The notes beneath the pieces are model-generated. The model searched no databases and was not told the origin of the DNA. It saw only the letters and a list, made by a program, of their open reading frames with translations. Positions 29,933-36,757 of a DNA stretch of 64,000 bases are shown here, piece by piece. Source of the stretch: a virus; IMG/VR virus record IMGVR_UViG_3300036831_000125, positions 1-64,000 of that record; one strand, written 5' to 3'. The translations under genes and the position numbers were made by a program. Numbering within the stretch: position 1 is the first letter of the stretch; each line of letters opens with the position of its first letter.

Positions 29933-30228
29933 CCGTCACGCGCACGCCGGAATGCAGGTGCCCGCTGTGTCATAAGAAGCTCGACGCAATGTCGGGGCTT
30001 TTTGATGATGTTGATGATGTTGATGATGTTGATGATGAAGACAGGACCCCCCAGCGCGGCCCGAGAGGGGGTGATTATTCGATCTGCGGCGGGTGCATGA
30101 GCGTGTTGATTATTAATGAGGATCTCACGCTTCGAGCCCCGACGGCCGAGGAGTTGGAGGACGCCCCAGCGGCGATTAAGAAATTCATGAAGGCCATGAG
30201 CAAAATAAGCAAAGGATCGAGGTCGTAA
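29929..30228 (+). CDS. Zinc-ribbon protein with Asp-rich repeat, TTG start
   Basis: A 99-residue protein. CPLCHKK near the start and CGGCMSVL in the middle are the two knuckles. Between them is DDVDDVDDVDDED, encoded by a 9-base tandem repeat. The C-terminal half is helical and basic. The TTG start overlaps the upstream stop as TTGA. An ATG further in would lose the first knuckle. Confidence 0.66.
   Translation: MTVTRTPECRCPLCHKKLDAMSGLFDDVDDVDDVDDEDRTPQRGPRGGDYSICGGCMSVLIINEDLTLRAPTAEELEDAPAAIKKFMKAMSKISKGSRS
30004..30036 (+). repeat. In-frame 9-base tandem repeat
   Basis: Three perfect GATGATGTT units and a partial fourth, coding Asp-Asp-Val. Copy-number change would leave the reading frame intact. 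Confidence 0.85.
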
Positions 30229-30647
30229 TGTTTGGTAAAGCCCCTCCGCCGCCGTTCGAGACCCTGCACTCGATCATCGACGAGTTCTTCACCGCGCAAG
30301 GTAAGGATCCGAAAGACGCCACGCGCAAGGATCTTTCCGAGGCCGCTGCAGCGATCTCGAAAAAGTTCGTCGAGAAAGGAAAATTCGTCGAAGCCGGGTT
30401 CGTGGCGCTGTGCATCATTAGCCTCCCGCGCAATGCGACGAGTCAGCAAATGGCCGCATGGCGCGTAGCGTATTTTGCCGGCGCGCAGCATATTTTCGCA
30501 TTGCTTGAGCTGCTGGATCACGACGACGAAGAAGCGACGCCGGCAGATTTGAAGATGCTGGATTCCGTTCATACGGAGCTAGAAGCGTTTGCTGATTCAT
30601 TCCGGGCGGCGCATGGCTTCGGTGTAGCAGAGAAGGAGAAACACTAA
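30228..30647 (+). CDS. Hypothetical protein
   Basis: A 139-residue protein, helical throughout. FETLHSIIDEFFTAQGKDPKDATRKDL opens it. A hydrophobic middle (AGFVALCIISLPRN, AYFAGAQHIFALLELL) and an acidic end follow. No family is recognised. It is coupled by overlap with neighbours (TAATG on both sides). Confidence 0.64.
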   Translation: MFGKAPPPPFETLHSIIDEFFTAQGKDPKDATRKDLSEAAAAISKKFVEKGKFVEAGFVALCIISLPRNATSQQMAAWRVAYFAGAQHIFALLELLDHDDEEATPADLKMLDSVHTELEAFADSFRAAHGFGVAEKEKH

Positions 30648-30865
30648 TGATGCATTCTTCGACGTTCGAATATCTCAAGCCGACGCAGCCTCAGATCGAG
30701 AGGATGGAAAGGGTCCGCCGCGCCGCGCGGGCTTATAATGATGTGCTGGAGTCGGAGCTGCCGGACGGGCCCGATAAGACGTTCGTGATTCGGGCGCATC
30801 GGAGCAACGCAATGTGGGCGAATGTCTGCATCACGCGCCATCCTGACGGCAGCCCGAGGGAGTGA
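30647..30865 (+). CDS. Acb2/Tad1-type nucleotide-sponge (anti-CBASS candidate)
   Basis: A 72-residue protein. FEYLKPTQPQIERMERVRRAARAY, then LPDGPDKTFVIRAHRSNAMWANVCITRHPDGSPRE. The signature order (YLKPT, PDGPDKT, MWANV.ITR, DGSPR) matches the Acb2/Tad1 hairpin domain. Family members bind and sequester cyclic oligonucleotide signals and so block CBASS or Thoeris defence. It is in a string of accessory genes. By look this is one of the clearest small-gene matches in the window. Ligand preference cannot be read from sequence. Confidence 0.83.
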   Translation: MMHSSTFEYLKPTQPQIERMERVRRAARAYNDVLESELPDGPDKTFVIRAHRSNAMWANVCITRHPDGSPRE

Positions 30866-30874
30866 AAAGCAGCG

Positions 30875-31087
30875 ATGCAACTCTGGCCTTTTTCTCTTCG
30901 CACGGTTCGTGTGCTGACCTATGTGATGCAGGTCTGTCTTGTGGTGATGCTTCTCGTTGATGCGAGGCTTCTTTACAGCGACGCGGCGAACGATGATCTG
31001 ATCACCTTCGCTCTGCGCGGTTTTAACATCGCTGTGTTGATCTATTTATTCGTTTGGCAAGCGCGCATCCGAGCTAGGGCGCGCTGA
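30875..31087 (+). CDS. Two-helix membrane protein
   Basis: A 70-residue protein with two hydrophobic helices (VLTYVMQVCLVVMLLVDARLL and ALRGFNIAVLIYLFVWQARI) separated by an acidic loop, and a basic C-terminus. It could be a small inner-membrane accessory or a class II-like holin, but lies far from the lysis genes. Confidence 0.64.
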   Translation: MQLWPFSLRTVRVLTYVMQVCLVVMLLVDARLLYSDAANDDLITFALRGFNIAVLIYLFVWQARIRARAR

Positions 31088-31386
31088 TGACCAATCTCCT
31101 CGCACGGCTGAACGAGCCTCTCATGATCATGATCTCGCCGACCGAGCTGCGTCCGACGGTAGAAACTGCCAAGCAGCTCCGGCGCATGCTGATGGAGCGC
31201 AGCGAAGCCGCTTGCGAGATCGAACGGCTGATCATGGAGAATATGTATCTCGGGCGGCTGCTGAAGAATCTGATCGAGGCGGAGGAATATTGCGATGCCG
31301 GCGAGGTGCGAAAAGGGAAATTCGACGCGGCGCGCAGGGCGGTTAATCTCTTAGGGGTAAGTAATGACCACAAGAACACACGATGA
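31087..31386 (+). CDS. Hypothetical protein
   Basis: A 99-residue charged helical protein (AKQLRRMLMERSEAACEIERL, then LGRLLKNLIEAEEYCD). It overlaps the next gene by 23 bases. Function is unknown. Confidence 0.62.
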   Translation: MTNLLARLNEPLMIMISPTELRPTVETAKQLRRMLMERSEAACEIERLIMENMYLGRLLKNLIEAEEYCDAGEVRKGKFDAARRAVNLLGVSNDHKNTR

Positions 31387-31588
31387 GCATTTGGCGTGGT
31401 GCAAGCAACAAGCAAACGAATATCTCGCGCGCGGTGCGGTTATTGAAGCGATCGCATCGATGTTAGGCGATCTCAACAAGCATCCGGAGTTAAAGGGCAT
31501 CAGCGAGAAGATGGCACCGCTGGGGTTGTTGATTGCAGCGAATCGCGACGAGCAAGCAGCGATGCGCTTCATCGAGGGGTTTCGCTGA
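31364..31588 (+). CDS. Hypothetical phage protein
   Basis: A 74-residue protein. THDEHLAWCKQQANEYLARG, then AIASMLGDLNKHPELKG, is a common small phage pattern of unknown function. It is coupled at both ends. Confidence 0.72.
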   Translation: MTTRTHDEHLAWCKQQANEYLARGAVIEAIASMLGDLNKHPELKGISEKMAPLGLLIAANRDEQAAMRFIEGFR

Positions 31589-31836
31589 TGGTGGAGCTAG
31601 AAGATAAAAGAGCCCTCACCCTTCCTGAGAGAGATCTCCATCAGCGGCTTACCGCAGTGCTTGAGCTCTCGGAGCTGGATTGGAACAGCCGCATGTCAGC
31701 GGTGGTGAATTTGTTGGGCGCTGAGATCTACTGCAGCGTTGATAATTTCGCGCAAGCGAAAGAATGCATCGAGGAGGTTAAGGAACTGCTGCTGGAGATT
31801 CTGAGAGTGAATCTCGAACGAGGGGGGATGAATTGA
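31588..31836 (+). CDS. Hypothetical helical protein
   Basis: An 82-residue acidic helical protein (DLHQRLTAVLELSELDW, then NFAQAKECIEEVKELLLEIL). No family is recognised. Confidence 0.6.
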   Translation: MVELEDKRALTLPERDLHQRLTAVLELSELDWNSRMSAVVNLLGAEIYCSVDNFAQAKECIEEVKELLLEILRVNLERGGMN

Positions 31837-32237
31837 GCAACGACGATGACCTTAATAACGCGAGCGAGATTCGGCGGGCTTTTTGCGAAGCCGAAAACCG
31901 CCGGCCGTATCAAGCTGATCCGATTCTCTGCATCGCTGCGACGCCGCCGGGCGGCGATTGGAATTGCCGGATGGCGCATCAATTAGCGTATCTAGTGACC
32001 TGGCGCGGTGCCGAGGTCGCCTGTGTCAATCGGCTCGATCAGATTGAGCCAGAAAGAGCCGGCGGGATCGCGATGGCGATCACCGCGCTGCCGATTATGG
32101 ATGCCGCGCTGCGGGCGATTTTGGTGCTGATTGAGGAGCAAGAGAACGTAGGGCTGATTCAGCGGCTCATTCATGCTGTGCTGGCGCGAGTCGAGACTGA
32201 GCCTCCGAGGGTGCTGCCGAGGGTGGTTGCTGAATGA
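31833..32237 (+). CDS. Hypothetical protein, TTG start
   Basis: A 134-residue protein. GGGGGG just before TTG 31833 and the TTGA overlap support this unusual start. The segment DWNCRMAHQLAYLVTWRGAE, then ALPIMDAALRAILVLIEEQENV, is helical. Function is unknown. Confidence 0.58.
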   Translation: MSNDDDLNNASEIRRAFCEAENRRPYQADPILCIAATPPGGDWNCRMAHQLAYLVTWRGAEVACVNRLDQIEPERAGGIAMAITALPIMDAALRAILVLIEEQENVGLIQRLIHAVLARVETEPPRVLPRVVAE

Positions 32238-32455
32238 GCTACATCCCGACCTGCGAATTCTGTCTGCAGCCGATCGAGGCGCATGCGACCGAGATCAGGA
32301 TCGGGAACCGTTTTCAGCATCTCGGGCTGGTGTGCGATCGGTGCCTGCATGAGGAGCTGCCCAAGCATGAGGCGCTGTTAGAAGAGAACACGCATGTTTG
32401 CGTGCTGTTGGGGCGAGAACGGGCGATGGAACGAGCGATGGGAGGTGAGCAATGA
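32234..32455 (+). CDS. Zinc-ribbon-like small protein
   Basis: A 73-residue protein. CEFCLQPIE and CDRCLHEELP are two C-x2-C knuckles around a beta-like linker (ATEIRIGNRFQHLGLV). Function is unknown. Confidence 0.7.
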   Translation: MSYIPTCEFCLQPIEAHATEIRIGNRFQHLGLVCDRCLHEELPKHEALLEENTHVCVLLGRERAMERAMGGEQ

Positions 32456-32586
32456 CGGATGGGTTTATCTTTCTCTCGATTGTCTTCGCTGCTGTGGCCA
32501 TTCTAGGCATCAGCGCGATCGTCGATGTGTTCCGGCTGCTTCGGCAACAGCGCAAGCGTGAGCGCAGGAATAGGGATCTGTGGTAG
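32452..32586 (+). CDS. Tiny membrane protein with basic tail
   Basis: A 44-residue frame. One hydrophobic helix (FIFLSIVFAAVAILGISAIV) is followed by a strongly basic tail (RQQRKRERRNRDLW). It starts by ATGA overlap. Topology is probably N-out, C-in. Confidence 0.6.
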   Translation: MTDGFIFLSIVFAAVAILGISAIVDVFRLLRQQRKRERRNRDLW

Positions 32587-32602
32587 CGGAGGGGAATTAC
32601 TG

Positions 32603-32866
32603 ATGTTGCAACATTGTCTCGATTTCTTCTGCTGTATAATACTGCCTTGGCATAGGCGAGTGATCGTCAAGCGCCTCGCGCCGGGGAATTGCTTCTTGAT
32701 GCGCTGCATCAGATGCGGCCGGGAATATTCGTTTAATATAGATCTAGAGATCATGTTGTCGTACCGCGACGTGAAGGAATGGCATGAGCGGATAGAGAAG
32801 GATGTGGCCAGGGCGGCATATCTGCGGGCGAAGCACAAGGCGTTTGCGAAGGCGCACGGGCGATGA
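32603..32866 (+). CDS. Small Cys-containing protein
   Basis: An 87-residue reading after GGAGGGG. The second half, MRCIRCGREYSFNI, then VKEWHERIEKDVARAAYL, looks most like a natural protein. An internal ATG at 32699 may be the true start, giving 55 residues. Confidence 0.5.
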   Translation: MLQHCLDFFCCIILPWHRRVIVKRLAPGNCFLMRCIRCGREYSFNIDLEIMLSYRDVKEWHERIEKDVARAAYLRAKHKAFAKAHGR

Positions 32867-32870
32867 GCTG

Positions 32871-33098
32871 ATGAGCTGGACCAAAGTCTCTGAAGCGCAA
32901 CCAAAGCCGCATGCGAAATATCTCGTTCGGCGCGGCGGCTACACCCATACCGCGACGCCTTGTTACAGCATGCATGCGCCTTGGTGGGTTCCGATGGCGA
33001 TCAATGGCGACGAATACGACCCAGTGAAGATGCTTGATGATGACGAGTGGCAGCTGTTGGTGTCATTTCCGCCACCACCGCCGCCGGATGCGGCATAA
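32871..33098 (+). CDS. DUF551-like protein
   Basis: A 75-residue protein: MSWTKVSEAQPKPHAKYLVRR, then APWWVPMAINGDEYDPVKM. The beginning and the aromatic middle match DUF551 phage proteins of unknown function. It is the last plus-strand gene of this string, and a terminator follows. Confidence 0.68.
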   Translation: MSWTKVSEAQPKPHAKYLVRRGGYTHTATPCYSMHAPWWVPMAINGDEYDPVKMLDDDEWQLLVSFPPPPPPDAA

Positions 33099-33105
33099 AG
33101 AAAAA

Positions 33106-33127
33106 CGCCCCAGCTTTCGCTAGGGCG
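33106..33127. terminator. Bidirectional hairpin terminator between converging genes
   Basis: CGCCCCAGC/GCTAGGGCG, 9 positions with one mismatch, four-base loop. On the minus strand TTTTTCTTT follows. It shares the AAAGAAAA and CTTCCCTG flanks seen at 898 and 14506. Confidence 0.78.
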
Positions 33128-33153
33128 CTTCCCTGTTGCCAGTACGTCGGTGC

Positions 33154-33381
33154 TCAGCGTGCTGGCGACTCATCTATCACAAAGCCGCGGAAATATCGCG
33201 CCCCGCCGAGCGGGATTTCGATAATATGTTCCGGCATCGTCATCTCGCCGGCTTCGATCGCGTCAGTATAAGCTCGCGAGATCTTCACGAATTGATTCAC
33301 AGAAGTCGAGTCCTGCGCGCCCAGCTTGCCGCCGAGCTTCTGATGCAACGGAACATGCGTGTGAGCCGTTTGAGCTGTCAT
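33154..33381 (-). CDS. Hypothetical protein, end of lysis-side operon
   Basis: A 75-residue protein. VNQFVKISRAYTDAIEAGEMTMPEHIIEIPLGGARYFRGFV suggests a small alpha/beta unit. AAGGA precedes the ATG at 33381. The 148-base gap upstream carries CCGGGG/CCCCGG inverted arms but no clear terminator. Function is unknown. Confidence 0.62.
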   Translation of the reverse strand: MTAQTAHTHVPLHQKLGGKLGAQDSTSVNQFVKISRAYTDAIEAGEMTMPEHIIEIPLGGARYFRGFVIDESPAR

Positions 33382-33529
33382 GGTCAATATCCTTACGCCC
33401 AAGGAGAGAAAGACCGGGGAGTCAATCGGGCGTGATCGACACCCCGGCCCTTAGTAGCGCTTGCCCTTTTGCTGTTGCCCCAGGGAGGAGATTCAAGGAC
33501 AGGCGAAGGCAGAAGCGCTCTTTAGACTA

Positions 33530-33883
33530 TTACCTACGGCGCAGCTGGCCAGCAGGTGCCGGCTGCGGGTTCGGGTTGGCGACGTCGGTCTCGACGATCG
33601 CGACAGACGCGATGTTACCCGCGATGACCGGCTGCTGATCGGTCGCGGTGAAGGTCACGCCGCCGACGACGACGGTCACAGTGGCGTCCGATTGCCCCGG
33701 GGTCTTGAGCGGCGTTTCAGCGACGGTCAAGCCATCGGCGCTGACGCTGCTCTGAATCGAGGTCGGATCGGTGAAGGCCCATTGCGGCATCGAGTCAGGC
33801 GTTACGCCGGAGACGAGATGGCCTTGGCTGTCTTTGAATTGCAGCGACAGCGTGCGGAGCATGTCGATGTGTAGAGCGCTCAT
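33530..33883 (-). CDS. Ig-like domain phage protein
   Basis: A 117-residue protein. LSLQFKDSQGHLVSGV, then WAFTDPTSIQSSVSADGLTVAETPLKTPGQSDATVTVVVGGVTFTATD, is a beta-sandwich pattern of bacterial Ig-like repeats in phage surface proteins. The last part is Pro-rich and Arg-rich. The start at 33883 follows AAAGG. It is probably virion- or cell-surface-associated. Confidence 0.7.
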   Translation of the reverse strand: MSALHIDMLRTLSLQFKDSQGHLVSGVTPDSMPQWAFTDPTSIQSSVSADGLTVAETPLKTPGQSDATVTVVVGGVTFTATDQQPVIAGNIASVAIVETDVANPNPQPAPAGQLRRR

Positions 33884-34060
33884 GAAAGTAACCTTTCTGT
33901 TGGGAATTAAACGGACGCTAAGCCCTTCGCTGGAGGTTAGCCAAACGAAGATCTCGTAACAGACGGAATCTACTTGCGGCATTTGTGCGGCTCTCCGTCT
34001 TGGTGTGATGATCGAAGAGCTATTACGAGTCTGTGACAGCTGCAATACCGCAAGATACGC

Positions 34061-34094
34061 AAAGCTGTGACATTGAAAAAGTACGCACAGCTTT
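34061..34094. repeat. Inverted repeat after protease gene
   Basis: AAAGCTGT at 34061-34068 and ACAGCTTT at 34087-34094 form perfect 8-base arms around 18 bases, overlapping the protease stop. There is no U-run, so it may be a regulatory site for the gene at 33883. Confidence 0.45.
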
Positions 34095-34854
34095 ATGCTG
34101 TCGTGCTCGCAATGGCCCAGAAATCACTCGCGAGATTCGCGTTCGTTACATACGCATAAGGGATCGTGAAATATCCCGCCTGTCCCCAATTTGCTCCCCA
34201 AGAATTCCGCACGATGAAGCGCTGCGACGGGTCGTCATAGCCTACTGCAAGCACCGCGTGTCCGCCGATCATGCTCTCGTAAGGCGAGGGCATCGGGACG
34301 ACGCCGGTTTGGGCGACCTCGTCGGATTCGAAACTTTCATAAACCGAGAAGCCGAAGACAAAGGGCACGCCGGTTGCGAGCGACGCCCGCAAGCCTGGGA
34401 GTCCGCCGAGATAGCGCTGGTAGGCGACAGAGCGGTACTGGGTAGCATCGGCGTAGTCCTGCGGCGTGGGCGCTACAGTGAATTGCGTGACGTCGTAAGG
34501 GAGTTCGGTCTCGGGGCACACGCCCCATTTGGTGATGCTCTTCATGCCATCGCGGAGTGCGGCGCCGGAGTCGTATGGAATCGAACCTTCGAGCGCCCGT
34601 TCGCAGTAATAAATGAACAAGCGCGACGGGATGAAGTTGGGCGAGAATTTCTCGCGCATGCGTTCGTACTGCACGGCACCCGCGATGGCGTTGGCGGTGC
34701 AAGAGCCGAGGCTGCCTTGGTCATACGGCGGCGGCATCGCTGGCCGCAGATCGACCCGCGGCGGAACGAGGACGAGCTTCGACGGTGCCGCGATGCGATC
34801 GCGCTGATCCGGCAGATCGCGCTTCCAGCCATAGCTCTTAATCTTCCGAATCAT
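34093..34854 (-). CDS. Papain-like (C1A) cysteine protease
   Basis: A 253-residue protein. DLRPAMPPPYDQGSLGSCTANAIAGA sets the oxyanion Gln (Q46) and catalytic Cys (C52). IGGHAVLAVGYDD supplies His (H199), and IVRNSWG supplies Asn (N217). The order and spacing are those of C1 peptidases. No signal peptide is seen. Phage C1 proteases are known, but their roles vary. Its place beside lysis genes suggests virion maturation or host interaction. AGGAGG lies about 11 bases before the ATG. Confidence 0.9.
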   Translation of the reverse strand: MIRKIKSYGWKRDLPDQRDRIAAPSKLVLVPPRVDLRPAMPPPYDQGSLGSCTANAIAGAVQYERMREKFSPNFIPSRLFIYYCERALEGSIPYDSGAALRDGMKSITKWGVCPETELPYDVTQFTVAPTPQDYADATQYRSVAYQRYLGGLPGLRASLATGVPFVFGFSVYESFESDEVAQTGVVPMPSPYESMIGGHAVLAVGYDDPSQRFIVRNSWGANWGQAGYFTIPYAYVTNANLASDFWAIASTTA

Positions 34855-34951
34855 CGTCGTACCATCCTCCTCTGGTGGTGTAAGTTCCGTCGCACAGCAT
34901 CAGCACCCCGCCGCAAGCAAAGAAAAGCAGGATGAAGCCGAAGATCTCCAT
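34838..34951 (-). CDS. Tiny membrane protein
   Basis: A 37-residue frame: MEIFGFILLFFACGGVLML and an acidic tail. One hydrophobic helix. It overlaps the protease start by 17 bases, so translation is coupled. Function is unknown. Confidence 0.58.
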   Translation of the reverse strand: MEIFGFILLFFACGGVLMLCDGTYTTRGGWYDDDSED

Positions 34952-34968
34952 GGCGCGTGCCCTCACGC

Positions 34969-35355
34969 TCAGCGATAGGGAATTTTTAAAAAAAAATCGA
35001 TCAGCTTGCTGAAAGCCGCGCCCCCAAACGCCAGCCCGATCAGAATCGCGATGATAAACTTCACTGATGTCGTTTTCGCGAACCGAATGAAGCCTTCGAG
35101 AACGTGGAGATCTTCTGCGATGCGGCCGACGCGAGCTTCCATCACGGTCACACGCGAGGCGAGTAGCGTGAAATCTTGGATGCGGGCGTTCATCATCATG
35201 TAATCAGCCCGCATGCCGGCGATGGCTTCACGGAATTCGGCGTTGGATTTGAGGTTTTGTTCGAGCGAACGCTTTAGCTCGCCGCGTTCGATCTTGCCTT
35301 GTTCTTGGGCTTCGAGGATCTTACCGATGTCGCGTTCGATCGAAGAGACGGTCAC
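34969..35355 (-). CDS. Coiled-coil membrane protein, GTG start
   Basis: A 128-residue protein. An N-terminal helical region (IERDIGKILEAQEQGKIERG, then LEQNLKSNAEFREAI) precedes a C-terminal hydrophobic helix (FIIAILIGLAFGGAAF) and a short basic end. The shape fits a phage membrane accessory or pinholin-like protein. I chose the GTG at 35355, which has AGAAGG nearby. An ATG at 35376 lies inside the upstream gene and is possible. Confidence 0.64.
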   Translation of the reverse strand: MTVSSIERDIGKILEAQEQGKIERGELKRSLEQNLKSNAEFREAIAGMRADYMMMNARIQDFTLLASRVTVMEARVGRIAEDLHVLEGFIRFAKTTSVKFIIAILIGLAFGGAAFSKLIDFFLKIPYR

Positions 35356-35356
35356 G

Positions 35357-35899
35357 TTAGCGAGCCTTCTGGGCATGGCTGACCGCCGCAGCCCAGGCGT
35401 CATAAGCGGCTTTTGCTTTATTGAACCAAGCAGGCCATTGCACGTTTACGGCATTGAGGGCTTTTTCGCAGGTTCCGTAATTGGCGACGACGGTGCCGAC
35501 AAAGGTATCGATTCCAACCCCGGAAGGGGCGTCAACAGCTCCGCTGGCGGGCTCGGGAAGGGCGGCGGAGGCGCTAGTAGCGTTGGCGTTGTGCAGCTCG
35601 ATAATCCCGCGGCTAAGGCTGCAAGCAGCAATCGCCTTTGGCGTGATGAAATCATGAACCTGCCTCGTGAGGGTAATGGTGCGCTCGGTGACGCGGTCGC
35701 GGTAGATGATGGTCTGATGCCCGACGTCGAAATTCGCGGCGTCGTCGGCGATCTGCAGGGCGCGAGCTTGTTCGACGGCGTTTTGTTGCGCGGTGAGTTC
35801 GGCGGAGTCGCGGCGCCAGGATTCGGTCTGCCAGCCGGAGGCGAAGCCGATGCTCAGCAGTGCGGCTGAGCCAAGCAGATAGATCGCCAGAATTGGCAT
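35357..35899 (-). CDS. Rz: Rz-like i-spanin
   Basis: A 180-residue protein. It has an N-terminal membrane helix (LAIYLLGSAALLSIGF), a polar helical periplasmic part (SAELTAQQNAVEQARALQI), and a later segment with ITPKAIAACSLSRGIIELHN typical of Rz-type proteins. It joins with the outer-membrane lipoprotein encoded inside it to disrupt the envelope. I chose the ATG at 35899, with GGGA 5 bases upstream. GTG 35926 lacks a site. Confidence 0.78.
   Translation of the reverse strand: MPILAIYLLGSAALLSIGFASGWQTESWRRDSAELTAQQNAVEQARALQIADDAANFDVGHQTIIYRDRVTERTITLTRQVHDFITPKAIAACSLSRGIIELHNANATSASAALPEPASGAVDAPSGVGIDTFVGTVVANYGTCEKALNAVNVQWPAWFNKAKAAYDAWAAAVSHAQKAR
35446..35655 (-). CDS. Rz1: Rz1-like o-spanin, embedded in Rz
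   Basis: A 69-residue lipoprotein. Its basic start and hydrophobic core end in a lipobox (LAAGLSSC, lipidated Cys at residue 21). The mature part is proline-rich (LLAPPPPFPSPPAELL). It lies wholly inside the Rz frame in another register, the classical nested Rz/Rz1 layout. GAGGCAGG precedes the ATG. Confidence 0.82.
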   Translation of the reverse strand: MISSRQRRLLLAALAAGLSSCTTPTLLAPPPPFPSPPAELLTPLPGLESIPLSAPSSPITEPAKKPSMP

Positions 35900-35932
35900 A
35901 ACTGTCCCAAAGCCCCCGTCCGCCACGTATGG

Positions 35933-36535
35933 TTAATTTTCTAACATGGTTCGCCAATAGGCGATACGGGTGACGTAGGTCACTGTCTGACTGGAATTTT
36001 GCAGTCCTGTGACGTCTGGAAGACAGAGCTGCACGGTCTCCCAGAGGACGGCGTTTTGGCACAGGCGCTGGGCGGCAAGGATCGAGCCGAGGCCGGCATT
36101 GTAGGAGGCTTGGGCGAGGCGGTGGGATTCAAGGATGGGGCGGTTGCGCCGCCACTCGGCGCGGAGCTTCATCATGTAATAGGCCGCGGCGGTGATGGCG
36201 GGACCAGCTTGGTTCGCGGACACGCCGGACCAGCCGAGCTGCCGGGTGATGTCGGCCCAGGATTTCGGCATGAATTGCGCGATGCCTTCGGCGCCGGCAG
36301 CGCTGCGGGCGTTGGGATCGAGCTTGCTCTCTTGCACGAGCTGAGCTTTGAGGAAGAGCCAATCAGGGAAATCAAGCCAGTAATGCTTGACGGCTGACTG
36401 AATCGCTTCGTCGTAGCGGCTATCGAATGAAAGCCGCGGCGATGACGCTGCCGCCGATGAGCACAGAAGCCACCCGGCAGCCGAGATACACCCCAGCAGC
36501 AAGGTTGTTTTTGCGAATTTCTGCCCAGATGTCAT
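35933..36535 (-). CDS. Lytic transglycosylase (SLT) endolysin-like
   Basis: A 200-residue protein. An N-terminal hydrophobic stretch (TLLLGCISAAGWLLCSSAAAS) looks like a signal peptide or SAR anchor. Then LKAQLVQESKLDPNARSAAGAEGIAQFMP gives the catalytic Glu (E69) and the GIAQ motif of SLT domains. ASYNAGLG and VTYVTRIAYW complete the family pattern. It cleaves peptidoglycan and is either the main lysin or a virion-associated enzyme. It overlaps the holin-like gene by 116 bases. Confidence 0.88.
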   Translation of the reverse strand: MTSGQKFAKTTLLLGCISAAGWLLCSSAAASSPRLSFDSRYDEAIQSAVKHYWLDFPDWLFLKAQLVQESKLDPNARSAAGAEGIAQFMPKSWADITRQLGWSGVSANQAGPAITAAAYYMMKLRAEWRRNRPILESHRLAQASYNAGLGSILAAQRLCQNAVLWETVQLCLPDVTGLQNSSQTVTYVTRIAYWRTMLEN

Positions 36536-36683
36536 TCGGCGCGATCCCCATCTCGTTATTCATGCGCACAAACATGTGGTCAACGACAACATTGAGGATC
36601 GCAAAGATCACGAGGAGGTAAAGGATGTTGCGGACGAAGCCAAAGAGGGAGATCCCGACGGGGTCCATTAGTAACCATTCCAT
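36420..36683 (-). CDS. Holin-like (DUF350-like) membrane protein
   Basis: An 87-residue protein. Hydrophobic helices are at VGISLFGFVRNILYLLVIFAILNVVV and at NLAAGVYLGCRVASVLIGGSVIAAAF. The second resembles DUF350 by look. The position before the SLT gene supports a holin, but the 116-base overlap in a different frame leaves room for another role. GGAG lies about 10 bases before the ATG. Confidence 0.65.
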   Translation of the reverse strand: MEWLLMDPVGISLFGFVRNILYLLVIFAILNVVVDHMFVRMNNEMGIAPNDIWAEIRKNNLAAGVYLGCRVASVLIGGSVIAAAFIR

Positions 36684-36757
36684 GAGATTGCGCTCCGAGC
36701 GCGGGAGGGGGGTGTGGTAGCGCTGGTGTCGAGGCTACAGATGATTAGGAGAGGACG

